In this document: positions 47,312 to 61,000 of the stretch, piece after piece
Layout: each line of letters starts with the position of its first letter
How positions within the stretch are numbered: position 1 is the stretch's first letter
Source: Mesaphorura yosii
Lineage: Eukaryota; Arthropoda; Collembola; Poduromorpha; Tullbergiidae
Length of the DNA stretch: 64,000 nucleotides
Assembly: GCA_009869945.1 (NCBI GenBank)
Contig: WIXG01000022.1
Location: 358,529-422,528 of the forward strand
Direction of reading: 5' to 3'
Program-made: the position numbers and the translations under genes
The notes under the pieces: generated by a model
Seen by the model: the letters and a program-made list of their open reading frames with translations, nothing else
Database searches by the model: none
What the model was told of the DNA's origin: nothing

Positions 47312-50012
47312 AAAAGATTGAGAAAAAAATCCAGTGAGTGCCTTGCTTAACTACAAAATCGACATGTCTTGTCCATTTTGACACAAACACTCGAAAAGTC
47401 GGACTCCTTCTCTGTATTTGCGCTCTCGAGTTGCTTTTTCCATTGCTTTCCTTTCAACAGCCTCGGAATCTTGTTAGTGCAACTCGCGGAAGGAGTGCCC
47501 GGCAGTTGTTTTATTTTTACACAACGCATTTCGAGATTTGATTGATTTTTCTTGTTCGCCTTTCTCTCCGCTTGTCGCTTACTTTGCGATTTCTGCTGGA
47601 GCACAGTCACCATCGCCCATCTCCGGCGCTTTGTCTTACGATAAAATTCCTGGCATTCTATTACAGTGATGGATTTCTTCATGTCCAGATTTCAGACTGT
47701 CCACTCCATTTTTACTACTTTATATTTAATTTAATTCACTTTAGGAGATGAGAGATAAGGACGGAATATGCCATAAAATGCACATCAAAACTAGATAAAC
47801 TTTCACAAACGACTTTCACAAGATCGCACGCAAAATGGAAGGCATTTCATCACTTTGATAAAGCAATAAATTGGAATCTAAGTACTTTCTAGGCATTAAG
47901 ATCTTATCGATAATGGCCTCATCGCGTCATGCAAGCATGACGTTTTTCACGTGATAAAATTACAATTATAAAATCACGCTTTTGACAATTTAGCGAAGAG
48001 GCTCACTACCTCAATTACCTTTCGACCTTCCCAGGTCAATGTTTTAGCATCGGAGGAAGCATGGAGTACCTCGCGAGCCAATAAGCCAATAAATTACAGC
48101 AAAAATGCAAAGCTGTATCCATTCGTTAGCCACCGCAAAGCTATAAACTCGGTCCACCATTGAGGAAGTTCCCTAAAGCTTGCGTCCATCTACAATTTTG
48201 TAATGTAATGCAATGTTTTACATTGGGCCTCCACTCAAGTTTTGGTTTTCTGACTGTCCTCGCCCTTCCTTCTATCAAGTTATTAAATTCTATGCAACGC
48301 ACAACTCAACGAGAAGAGCAGCTGAGTTTCGATATCGAAGGGCGAAACTTTCTAATAACATTGTTCTCAAGTTCCTGCACAAATCTACCGAAGGCAAAGT
48401 TCTTTACAAAGGCCACCACTGCTAGACGTATTCTATTTCTATTTTAGTGACGAAAACACAAGGCCGGCTAGCAGGCAGGAGACTTTCGTGTGATGCGTCA
48501 TGAAGCAGGCCTGCCTGCCTGCCCGCACGGTGTTGCAGTTGTTGTAAAAGTAACAACTTGAACAAGAATAATTCAGCCATCAACGGGACAGAGAACGATT
48601 AATCTTTGTCCATTTCTTGCACTTTATGAGAAAATTTTCGTGTTGCTACATACTCGATGTGTCTTGCCTTTCGTTCACTTCTTCACTATTATATCCTCAT
48701 TATTCAGCTTTTCTCTCACACACGCGCACAATGCTCACGCGCTATAATCAAAGTCTGGACATGGACATGCACGGAAGTATTAGGCTAGGGCTTGACATGT
48801 TGGAATGCGTAACCCGTCATCTGCGCGTCGGCGTGTCCTGCCTTGCCTTGCACAGGAGAAAGCTGGCAACCCTCCAAGAACCCATTTATTTGCACATATA
48901 AATTAAAATATGACCGTTGGCAGCATTAGTGTTGGTGCTGGCGATTGCTTTCCTTTTTGCATTTCTTCACGCATGCATATTTCCAGAGTGCATAAGCTGA
49001 AAAGGTTTCCGGTTCACTTCACGAAGTAGAACAGGCCTAAATTCTGTTTTGAATTCTCGGAATTCTGCACTGTAAAGGGTAGTAATAAAGTGTCCGAATA
49101 AATGACTCCGTCGTACGTCGACAAAAATGAATGCTGAAAGTGAAAGCCGGCTCGAGCAAGTATTCCGGCTGTAATGGCGTTTAATGCTGGATCCTTGACA
49201 AAAATGCTGTTACGCAGTCTATACTGGCTTAAAATACTTTCAGAAATATGCTGAATGCAGTTACACGCACGCTTGTTCGCGTTCCTACTCAGCTGATGGC
49301 GGTAATGGTAAAATTCTTTTTTGAGAAAGAAAAATGAATGCAGTCCATTAATAGTGTGAGAAACAGGTCAAAAAGACTATAAATTATCGGGCAAGAGCAA
49401 GTAAGCAGGGCGAAGTTATATTGCACTTCAATCATTTCTTTTCTTCGATTCAAAGTCGAAGTGCAACTTTCCTGGCCTTAGATTTTACTCAAACGAACTG
49501 TAAAGTGCCTGATTCTAAATATAGCATAATCGGAAATTTATTTTGTAATTAGTACACAAAGGTTTTGACAAAAGGCACACAGCTTTCTTGACGAGGTCGT
49601 AATTCTTTTCTCACTCTTGACTTTTGACTTTTACAGTTGTAGTTGTTAAAAGATCATTACAGATTATACAAACTTCGAAAGGGTCAAGCGCTGACTCTGG
49701 CCAAGCACGAGTACGACCACCCGAAATCGAAATGCATTTAATATCGAGTGTAGTTCTTGCATGCTGTGAGGGAAGAAGTCTAATTTTAAGTTTCAAGTCG
49801 TCAACTTCATGTTGTAAATTGAATTTCATGGTGCATTATTGGCAAAGGGCCAATGATAAATTGGTTTATTAGTCCTAACCCCAAAATTATAATCGATAAA
49901 CAAATTGGGACGGATTCAAGACTGTTTTTATAATAAAATGGCCTCTGGTCTTAAGTTACAATTTGCTAGCAATCAGATTATCTGAATTCTGCAAGCCGCG
50001 AATACAAATAAG

Positions 50013-50117
50013 ATGTCGTCCTCGGTCGACTCAGCACGACGTGATTCTGTGGCTGCAACAAACAACAGCAATCATGTCACGTCGGCCAAGAACGATGATA
50101 TTCATAATTTACGACAG
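50013..50117 (+). CDS. possible first coding exon (35 codons)
   Basis: ATG 50013 opens a 35-codon frame, MSSSVDSARRDSVAA then TNNSNHVTSAKNDD, ending exactly at a donor-like CGACAG followed by GTAAAG (50117/50118). The serine- and asparagine-rich peptide resembles the start of a regulatory protein. However, no matching downstream exon was found: the candidate at about 51689 is out of phase. It may be chance. Confidence 0.22.
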
Positions 50118-53100
50118 GTAAAGAAGAAATCAGCCGTGTGCCTTTGACTCAGCAATTTATTCCTGCGCTGTTCTGTTGTGCACTGATGGTTGAGTTGAGA
50201 GTTGACAAATGCGCATTGAATGTGAATATAATTTCAGAATCTCTGCGCATTGAAAAAATGCTTGCACGGAGAGTAACAGCATTGCGTTGCGCAACGTGGA
50301 CATGTAAGGCTATTATTATGGCGTGGGCAATCCGGGGCGGGCAGGACAAAAATAGAATCCTGAATCCACAATTCCTTTGGTCGCTATTGTAAACATTATG
50401 GTTCCTAATTTAATACAAATAATATGACCGCTGTACACGGAACATAGCGCTGCACTGGTGCAAAGAAGAGTGAAGAAATCAAAACTGATTCACACTCACG
50501 ACTTTGAACGCGTCATCATAATCATAATTTCAGCTCTAATCATAGTCATGAGTCCATGAAGAGTTGCCAACATCATCGCCGCTGCCGCAACGTCATCTTC
50601 GTGTTTCCTTCACTTGTACAACGTGCATATGTATTCGTAGAATAGACATACTAATTTCATTTTGTGTATCTTTCTATTTTCAATAATACGCCATGCCATG
50701 CTGGTTTATTGTATGCACGGCATTGTTAGCGAGAGACAGCGGCTTCGGCAGCGGCATGTATCATTACAATTACGAGGACAAGGCAATGCTTGTAGAAGGT
50801 ATTATTAAAATATTAGTATTCCTATTCATGTCTTCTGAACAGTAGCCAATGAGAATATTATTACAAGTAAGAACATGGGGACGCATTATTCAATTAACAA
50901 AGCACATGGCCAAAGGCAATTAAATTACGAATGAAGCAAAATCGAAGAATTCTAGAAACCACGTACAAGTCCAGTCGAAGTTCATAACAACCGTGCTATC
51001 TATGGCACCGTTGGGACCCTTGATGTAAAAGCATTAAACATTGTTACATTAGTCAGATTGTCTGCGATTGCTATCGAATGGTACTTAGTTTACTAATCAA
51101 ATAACCTCCAAGCGTTAAATCTACAAGATTTCGGTCTAATTATCGCCCTGTATTCTGTTGTAATTCCACCAATCGATCAAGCAGTAGATTTTCAGCATTT
51201 CAAACACGCCTTACGCTTTTTGCACCGCGGTTTTCTCTAAACTCATAATTACATCACGTTGAATTCATTCTCCTTTTATTTCTTTACGTTTACCATATTT
51301 GTTTATTTTACTGCTACTACTGACTTTTGATTCAACTTCTTCTTACTAGAATGGTCAATGCTGGCATTTGTATGCAGGTAGCCAAGCACGAAGTTCTTCT
51401 CAGGTTTCCATTTTTCATTTGTAGAGACCTGCACAATGAAGCAGCGTTATTACCCAAGCCAAGTCTACGCTGTATTGTTATTATTATTACAACAATATGC
51501 AGTGCGGTGAGAACGAATGACAAACATTGTTGTACACTTTTGGATATGCGTGTTGGCTCAATCAGCACTCGAGACGACGGCTACTAAGAATCATCGCCTA
51601 AAATTACAACGTATGAATTTGTAAATTACTCTCAATTTGAATATAAGCGGAATTTTTGTCAAATTTGTTGTTTTGCATTTCGCAGTGATGATGGCGAATC
51701 AATGATAGACGACATTAGCAAACAGTCGAAATCATACATGGTCTTCGAGGGGCTACGGCCGGGATTCAGGAACAACATCTGTGTATTCAATTCTCATTCA
51801 TTTAGAATTTGAAACCACCAATTTCCAATGAAGTAAACGCAATTGTTCAAAATGTCGTCTGTCATGCTTCGGCCCACAATTTTATGGCTTCATTTGCTGT
51901 TCATACGCTTTTATGAATGTGGTTGAACAATACAAATCCTAATTTCTACTAATGACAAAGAAATCACCAAATTTGCGTTGTATTTCCTTAAATTACTGTA
52001 ATTATGTAGATCACGACAAATTCTCTCTGCGGATATGAACTCTGTGTTTGGATTTGATGAGAGCATTTCAAGAAAACCTCGTCACTGATGAAAAAACGCA
52101 GGCGTAAAAAATGGACTGCATTTCGCCGGAATTCAACGCATGAAGTGATGATGTGTTGAAATGAAGTTAAATTTACTAATGAAACTTGGTTTTCGGGATT
52201 TCACATTTACTGTCTTGTCAGCGTCAGCAGTCAACAAGTGAAATGGGAGCCTATGCGAATAAAAAGGCGTACAAGAGAAAGACGTAAGAGTTAAGATGGG
52301 GATGCTTCAAGAAGGGTTGAATTTGAATTATAAAATGCCGAAACTCCTATAAAAAATCAAGGCAAGGCGCAAATGGAAGCAGGTTGTCTAGTTGAGACCA
52401 TTTATGATGATTTATAATCGTCGCAACTCGCAAGTTGCTTAATTTTCTTCAATTTATCAAACTATCAAGTAGCTCCTTCACTGTGCGTTCACGCGTACTG
52501 GGTCTTCACGGTGATGATTTTAGATTTCTTCAAAAGAGACAGGCTGCATATTCTTTTCTTAGCACAAACCGCACAAACCCTTAACAGTACCACTCCTGCA
52601 AAAACACGAGAAGGATCCGGAGCCTAACAGTTGTATATACGGATCCAGCAGGTTCATGGACAATATGAAAATGCAAACTCTCCTTGACGCATCTGAAACA
52701 ATTTACTGGAACAATTCCTTTGGAAACAATTTCTCCAGGAACAAATGTCTCGGATATGTACTGATTGCGCACAAATTCGAATGCTTAGGGTTGGACGTCA
52801 TTGAGAAAGTAGGAATGTTGCCAAAATCGTTTGGATTTTTGTTTTTCGTGCTGAAATTGTTCGCATTCGTTTAACCGAAATGTACTCATTGAGGAAAGGC
52901 TCCGAACAAAGAAATATGCGACAAACGAAGCAAAGGTGTGGGATTTACAGACTAAAAGAAAGTGGGCTCTTGAGCACGTCTTAAGAATCCTGATTCACAG
53001 ATGTCTCAAAGGGTTAAGGCTTTCCTCGCTGAGCAGAACGAAATTCTTTCCCATTCATGTTCCGAATTTGCGTTTGGTAAATAGAGACTCCAGTTACCAA

Positions 53101-56100
53101 ACTTCACTCTCACCCGGCTTTTATAGTTTGCATCTAACTTTAATTAGCGAATAATTAGAATTATTAATTGGTGGCCAATATTAATTTACTGAACAGTCAT
53201 TGAATTCAAATTGAGATTCGTGTTACACGGTTTGTCCACACACCACATTGATTAATGAAGCGGATTGGATGCTGTATCTTTTCAATTAAATTCTACCATG
53301 TGCTGTCGAATAGTAAGTCGAACATCCATTCTAATTTCAGGCCGACAACCATCAGCAGTCTCCGTTTTTGCTCTGGCGTACTTCTGGTTGACTTCCATTT
53401 CATTATTCAGTCGATTACATATTCGTGCACGCTCATGTGAATATTTAACCCGATTCTCCGGCTCTTTTGTCTCTCCACGAGTCTCTAATAAAGAGAAATA
53501 ACAGCGGCTGCAGAAAAGCAGCTCCAAGTGTTAACTTGTTCCTGTGACTCAGTCTTTCATCTCATTTTCCGTGGACAGAGACATATGGTTGGAAGATGAG
53601 AGAGGAAAGTGTGACATGACGTGCTTGACATGAGCATGATGAATGACCTTTTTTCATGCGTGATTGACATGTCCGTCCCATGCGTCTCCCTTTCCTAAAA
53701 TTATGAAGATTTTTACTCTCCCATGCGTTTTGCTCCAGAACTAGGAACTCGAGTTGGTTGTAGTTTTGTAATAATCGCGAGCGCAATTCTTAACAGATTG
53801 TCAATGGGGGACACCCACCTGAGAAAAATCGGACCATACGTTTCGATAGAATTGAAGTTTTCAATGACACTAGGAGTCTAGCGGCTCTCTCACAGTGCAA
53901 CTTCGACTACTGATTAGATGAGAACTTGCAAGCATTCTGATTCAGTGATTAGCATGTAGATCCACCGCTTGCAAGCAGAAAAAATGGAGGATCGTGCCTG
54001 TTAAATAAATTGACATAGCAAACTTTTCACTCAACTCCTTTCACAACAATATTCCGCTATGATTGACAGGTTTGAGGAATGTTAAAGGAAATGAAGAAAG
54101 GGGTAACTGGAAACTTGCTCATTTTTCTTAAGGAAATTCTGTAGCACGAGTTTTGTACTTCAGTCGCCTGCATTGAAATGAAATATGCAAACATCTCCAT
54201 CCATGAGCGGGAGGCCTGGCGTCCATTCTGCTTGCGTCAAATTTCGAGGAACATTTCGACAAAAATCTTTCCAAGAGAAAACATGTACGACCGATTATTT
54301 CATTCATTCAGTAGGCATTACACTAAGAAGTAGTGAACTTGTGATTGCCTACAGTGACTTCAATGGACATTACACAAACTCAAGGGATTTGCACAAATTG
54401 TAGAAATATTTGCACTTGCTCGTTGAATTAGTTGTTTCTCATTTATCAGTGTAACTGGAGTAAAGTGTTCTGTTGAGTCAAGCGAAGCTTGCCCAGCGTA
54501 ACTTTCCCATCGGGATCATGTACAGGTAGGAAAAGTTTCTGAAATTTTAGCGAGATGCATGAATTAGATTGGCCTTATGCTGAACTGCAAGAATTTAGAC
54601 AATATCGCAAGTTCAGTTCCTCGTTGTACTTCTCGTCATTTCATCACTTTTTATAAAGGCAGAGACTCGCGTATCGTTAACTGTATTTCCAATTATTGAT
54701 ACAAGACAAAGCGTTGACCTTCGTGTGCACGGTCAAATTCACCTTATCATGGTGACTAGTACTTTGAAGCCGACATCTGACATCAAATTCATCCAGGTCA
54801 CCAGGCTCAAGAGTAAAGGTATCTGCAGTAACGTAATAGCCGATACCAGAATGGCATGCCCACACATGTGAACTATGATTACTGTTGTTGCCGCTTCTGG
54901 TTCGGTGCTTGCTAATAACAAGCTCCGGCTTCAGGTTCTAAGTCAGCCTTTACTCGAGGCAGGAAAAGTTCCTTTCTTGTAAAATACAAAAACAAGGACG
55001 CTGAAAAATATGTTGGAATGGAGAAGGAGAAAAGAACTGTCATTTTTTTGTAGTAAACAGACAAAATTAATGATATCAGACTTTAAAATGTGCATGTAAC
55101 AGTGACGAAAAGGGATAGGAAAACTTTGTGCTTCGAATAGGAGAAGCAAAGACGTTTTCGTGGACTGCACTGATCCGTTTTTGACACTGAGTTGAAGGGA
55201 CTCAAGGTTGAGGTTGAGCCCAAAGTCTTTTTCCAAGAATCAAGATTTTGGCCGTGATTTTGTTGCTTGCTTCACCTTGTCGGGAGTCAGCATGCTGTTA
55301 AACTGACCATCGTCCGTTAATTGCATGCAATAGTCAAATATTCTTGTATACAAATTCAGAGCACAGATTCCATTAAAATAAGCTGCACATGCAGCAGCCA
55401 ATGCCAACACGAGAAAAATGCATTGAGAAATGGAGCGTGTTCATTGGTGAAACTTTGTGAGGAATCTCGGATCAATCATTTCAAGTGTCAACTTTGCATT
55501 CCCCCGTCAATCAAAGTTCTCTGTAAACCATAATTTGCAGGGCCCAGGTTGCGTTACCCCTCATTGTTCAGTTGTAGTTCACACGTCCTGACATCTTTTT
55601 GGATACACTCAAATGAAACCAACGTTGGCAAGTTGGAATCCATCTTTTGCTTTGTCATCAACGTTCTAAACAGTGATTGCAAGCTTACTTCGTACAGCAA
55701 AATACCTAGATGAAATTGTTAGAGGGATTCAATGGAGCACCGCTGCTAATGGTCATTGTGCAATTGTTCTTAACCTCCGCGAACTTTCTCTGATTGTATC
55801 TGTTAATATTCCCTCAATAAATCTTCCAGGTTGCAAGTACGGTTCATTAGATATTTCATACATGAATGAATATTATTGCAAATTCATGTCCACACAGAAA
55901 GTCTCGTTGGAGTTCCCTGGTCTTGAGGATTGAAATGAAGTTCTGAAAGGTATCACGTTTTTCGTCAAGAAAGTACGTCTGCCAGATGTAAGATGGCAAT
56001 GGTGTCAACAATGGACGAGAAAGAGTAAAGATTCTCACTCACTCCCGCATCAAGCAAACTTGACCAAGTTTTTCAACACTTAAATATAATGGGAATACGG

Positions 56101-56530
56101 CTTCCCTTTTAAATTATTTCTTGTCGACGAAATTCTAAAAGCCGTAATTCCCAGTCGCATTGCAATGGAGCATGAAATTCAGCTCCATTTCTTTGGTGCG
56201 CGTGCAAGGATCAACAGCAAGCGCAGCGGACTCAAACCTTTTACACCTCTGTTTATTTGTCGACGCAAAACTAAAATTTACAACTATCTTCGACTTTCCT
56301 GGTTAGAAAGCTAGAAATATATATTATTCCGTTGCATTACAAAACATAAAGTGTGATTTGCAAGTTATAAGTTAAAATTAGGCCTTAAGAAATCAATTAG
56401 TAGGTTACGTACTTAACAACTATCCAGGCGCCATTAGTGAGATCATTTTCAATACGCTAAATACTTTAAGAAATTACCATGTACGATTCAATACATGCTT
56501 TCATTATGATATATGTAAAATTGAAAATTG

Positions 56531-56587
56531 AAACGTAGCAGATGGGATGGCAGGTGACACGATTTAATGAATTTACCTGCTACGTTT
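56531..56587. repeat. inverted repeat / potential hairpin
   Basis: Arms AAACGTAGCAG (56531-56541) and CTGCTACGTTT (56577-56587) pair perfectly, with partial extension outward (AAATTG against TAATATTT). A 35-nt loop contains a second short inverted pair, GGCAGGT and ACCTGC, that competes with it. It is not similar to a microRNA I know. Confidence 0.5.
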
Positions 56588-57924
56588 TAATATTTCTCAA
56601 CTGACATTTGTGTGGTTAATTGTTTAGTTTTAGTTGTTTACAATTATGTACAATGTTAAATGTACCTGCATAAAAATCCAGACACACAAAAGCATACTAC
56701 ATACTATTTTGTGTCTGACTGCTTTAAGCGTGGAATTAAAATAAACTATTGACATTCTGGATCCGAAAAACGTCTTTAATTGCTTAAACCACTTTAATTT
56801 AACCAATACTAATACAATTTCTTGAAATCAAGTTAGAGTTTACGTTTTCACAACCAGCGTTAATGAGTCAATTCTGAATTGGGATACTCATCGACAGTGC
56901 GTTTTATCCTACTTAACTTAAATATCTTAATCATGTTCAGAATTGTTGTCATAACGGATGCAGAGCTTTATACTCGCGAATTCTAAAACTTTTAGAATGT
57001 TTTTGCGAAAATATAGTAAAAATATTAAGTATAGTGTTAAGTAACGTTTCCAATTACAGAGGGATCAATTTTAAATCACCCTACCACTACTGTAAGTTTG
57101 CTAGTGTGTCGTTCGTGGTTGTAAATACAGAAGCCGATGGTTATTGTCGCATTCTTGATTGCATTGCACGTGACAGGAGCTTGTTAAATGCCATTATGTT
57201 TGTCATCTTCATTTCTTCGTGTGTCATTCTCCCATCCTTTCGTTCTTTACGGCTCGCTTGAGGTTGTTGTTATTTGCTCCTCGTAAGAAAAATCTCAGTC
57301 TTTCATGTATCTTCTTTCTTCCCATCACATTACGTTTCTTCTTATTACAGACGTTAATCTAAAATACCAGAAAAGAAATACTTTCAGTTATTCTTCTCAT
57401 AATGGCATGACTTGCAAGAATGTTATTATTTCTTTCGTGCATCTCTCACTTTTCCTCCGTAACTCCTGTCTTGTAGCTGGTGTCGTGACTGAGTCAGTTT
57501 CTACTTGCTGTCGTTGATGCCGTCCTGTACACTTCGCAATCACTTGCAATCTCTGATCTTGCCCTTCTTGAAGTCAAGTGTACCACTCAGACTTCATGCT
57601 TTGGGTCCAAGAAACTGCGTAAGTCCGGTTGAGTTCAATTCCAAGAATGCCTAATGTGGACTGTAAATGTAGAATAAGAATTCAGAAATTTCGTTTCGTT
57701 TCACACGTTTTATGCCTTTCTGAAGGCACATTAACTGGCACAATGGAAATACAGAATTCTGAACAATGATTCTAACTACGACAATTTATAGTGACAAAAA
57801 TTGAACTAATTGGTAGGCATAACCAAACAGTAACGGAAGAAACAAGCTTTCCAATTGAAAGCACTTTTAATTATACAGACGACAAAGAGATCCTGTGATG
57901 CATCGATTCGCTTTCGTTGATTTC

Positions 57925-58017
57925 TCAGATCCCGTAAGATACCTGTAGAAACGAGCTTCTGAGGTCTAAAACCCTTTACTCTACAAAAGCCCGGATCTAC
58001 AGGGTAGGTTACGGACA
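57925..58017 (-). ncRNA. mir-993: microRNA mir-993 precursor
   Basis: Read on the minus strand, the 5' arm at 58006-57984 contains TACCCTGTAGATCCGGGCTT and the 3' arm at 57959-57937 contains GAAGCTCGTTTCTACAGGTA. Both match arthropod mir-993, a mir-10 relative. A stem with a 24-nt loop forms and continues outside the mature arms (CCGTAA against TTACGG). In arthropod Hox clusters mir-993 lies on the anterior side of Dfd, normally on the Hox strand. Here it is 21 kb downstream of Dfd but transcribed from the opposite strand. Confidence 0.95.
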
Positions 58018-61000
58018 TGATTTAAAGCTCTCGTGGATTGCATCACATTCACTTCGGATTCTTCTCTTCGGGTGCAATTCTTGCATGTAATTTGCTTGTA
58101 ATTCTTGCTGACATCTCGAAATTGCATGCAAGGTGGGTGCGACCTCCAGCAACGTTTAAAAACTTAATCGCTTGAGTAAGCGCTCAGTGGTTTTATTTGA
58201 CAGTCAGTGTCTATATTTCTTCTGCGCTTGGTTCCAAATGAAAATCCACGATTATAATGATGTTGAATCCAACTGCTAATGGTGAGGAGATGGACGTCCA
58301 ACTGTTTTATGGTGCATTACGATACTGAACTGCAATAATACAAACAAGAATGGATTTACGTTAGTTGTGCAATAAAAATGTGTTCAGATATGAGGGCATC
58401 TTGTCGATTCAGGGAGAACAGGTCAGTTAGATTTAATATGGAAAATTATTGCTATTGCACAACGCTCCGATTCAATTGTTGAGCACAATTCGGGAATTCT
58501 ACACAGCGACCGGGGGCAGTCGCAGGTCTAAACCGGAGAACAATGATAGGCAATAAAACATAACAAATTCATAAAGATTGGCGTACGATCCCATTCTCGT
58601 TCCACGCAAGCCCATAAAACTCACATTCTAGAACACGACTGGCCATCTTGCATCGAACTCCACATAAGCGACAGTGGGAGATTGTATCCCGCTTTTTATC
58701 TACGCAATTTCTCTTTTGATTAAGTGTTCCCCAAAGAGAAAATTGCACAATTTAAAAAACACATTCTATAATACTAAGCAGAGCTGCTGTTACAATGTAC
58801 CCCACGTAATGGGCTCACTAATTATATTGTCTAGATTGCAATTCCAACAATGGAAACGGCACAGGAGGCTTCAATGAAAGTTTTGATTGCGATTGCGGTA
58901 CTTCTTTTTACAGAACCCAAAACTCACTCGTCTCGCTGTCGTACGAAAGTCTCACCAAAAGGGCTCTGCGTCAACTGTGTCTAGTATTAGATTATGTGCA
59001 TTGCGAATGAAAGTTATCACTTTCTTTTCTCCCCTTTTTGGTTACTGGCGAGACTTTCACAATTGGTTCCTGGTATTGGGTGTCACTGCACTAGTCTTAT
59101 TATTGATCAAATTACCTTCGAGACCGTAGAGTACAGCCACAGTCTGTTGATTCTGGTTTATTATGCGGTCGAGATTTGGAAACTACTTGGCACTTCACAT
59201 TGAATACAAACTGCCGTGAAACTTTCTGATGTGATTGTACTTTTGTGTGTCCGTGTTGAGTCACAAGTAACAATCATCGGTGTACGTCGAATACCATGCA
59301 AAAATTTACCGAATTTCTTCGTCCAAAATTTGAATGTTCATTGACTTTTGACGAAGTAGACAATAAAATTAAAGCGATCACACTAGCCAATGTTTATTTA
59401 TAGCCCACAAATTACACTCAACACTTGCTCTTGTCCAGAATCGAGATCAAACGATCACGGACACAGGTACAGGTGAACAGCGAATGCGAGCAGGAAGCCT
59501 GTGTCTTGTACGAACACTTGTCTGTCCGAACCGAGACGAGAGGAGTGAGAACACCTTGCTCACACAACTTCATTTGAGCAGTGAGTAAAGCGAAATGAAC
59601 TGATGGAAAGCTAGCGTAATGTAATAATGCAATATAAAAAATCCATTTTGCCTTTTAACCAGTTTCTATTATTATTGCCAGCTTTGTATTATTGATGGTG
59701 TTGTACATCAGAGCACGATACAAAGTCAGATCTCAGGACTCAGGATAGATACAAGCATGTGTTATTTATAAAAGAATAGAATAGATAGAAAATCAAAAGA
59801 GTAAAGAGATTATGCTTAGCTCTGCCAGCAATAGCAATAATAATACGAGCACCGAGCTTCGTTGATGATGAGTACTTACGTTTACGTTTTCCCATTACGA
59901 ATTATGCTGGTTTGTGTTTTAAAAGAAAAGAATTCGAGTTCTAGTCTACGGAAACGTTACAAGTTTGGTTTGCCATTGCCACCGCCAGCATTCTAGCCTG
60001 CCTTCATGTAGCGCATTTGTGGCCAAAATAACAAATTCACATTCAAAGTTAAGTATGGAAAAGTCACATTATTACCGTGCCGGCATAACTACGAATACGA
60101 GTAACTGCCCTTCTATTTCTACGCGAAGCGAATGAAGAATTGAAGATGATCGTGATGACTTGACTTGGCGAGACGAGGATAAGAAACTACGTGCACGCTG
60201 CTACCTGCGCGTCTTCGAATGCCTGTACCATGAAATCTCAATCTTCGGTCTGGTCTGGGTAGGCACGGCAGGCAGGCATTGAGGCTCTTAATAGCACAAA
60301 ATGTACGATTCCCATTGTCTGAGGTGGTTCTCGCTCGTTATTGTTATTACTATTATTAACATCGTGATGGACCTGAAGGAGTTCGCCTCGGAACCTCACG
60401 ATTCGTAAAATATGTGCGGATTGTAAAGACCATGACATTATGGCTAGTGCGGTGTGTTGATTGGAATATGATTCATGCCTTCTTAAAGTGAGCCTGCATA
60501 TAATATGCAAAATACGCATTGTGCTCTGCGCAGTATTTCCGCCTGGAGATCGGAATTACTGACTGAGAGATCATATTGCAATGAATGACATTTACAACTG
60601 ATCCCTCTTTAATCTTCGTTCATTTTCCGAAGATGATGAGCATTCATTTGGAACTGTTGCACCGACATGTACCTTTTGATAGGAAGACTTACTAGGACTC
60701 CTAAATGTAGAAAGAGGAGACGACGGTTGGACGCCTTGATGAAGGTAGACTTAAATCGAATTTGGTTGATACTTAATGCCCAATTATATCCAATGTTACA
60801 ATTCGCGACAAAATTCTCTAACAAGACCAAATACCTCACTCTTAGTTAGTCAAGTCATTAAGCAAGATCGCGATCATAATGCATTCGGCTCGGTTGCTTT
60901 ACGAGTCGCTTTCCAGAAGAAAACATTACTCAGATTTTTCCATTTACATTCTTCGGTCGATTTTGGCATTTGCAACAAAGGATGATGACGATGACGGCGT

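Larger units (their letters stand above)
36954..57924. other. gene desert between Dfd and mir-993
   Basis: About 21 kb downstream of Dfd with no supportable gene except a possible short exon at 50013-50117. It includes the Dfd 3' UTR, a perfect 24-bp palindrome (47288-47311) and an imperfect hairpin (56531-56587). Long frames such as 43987-44526 (179 codons) lack any recognisable domain and are within chance expectation. No second homeobox is present in any frame. Confidence 0.6.

Noticed and set aside
51689-51809. Open stretch after a CGCAG acceptor, considered as the second exon for 50013-50117
   Set aside because: It is out of phase with the first exon: the phase-0 join hits a stop at once.
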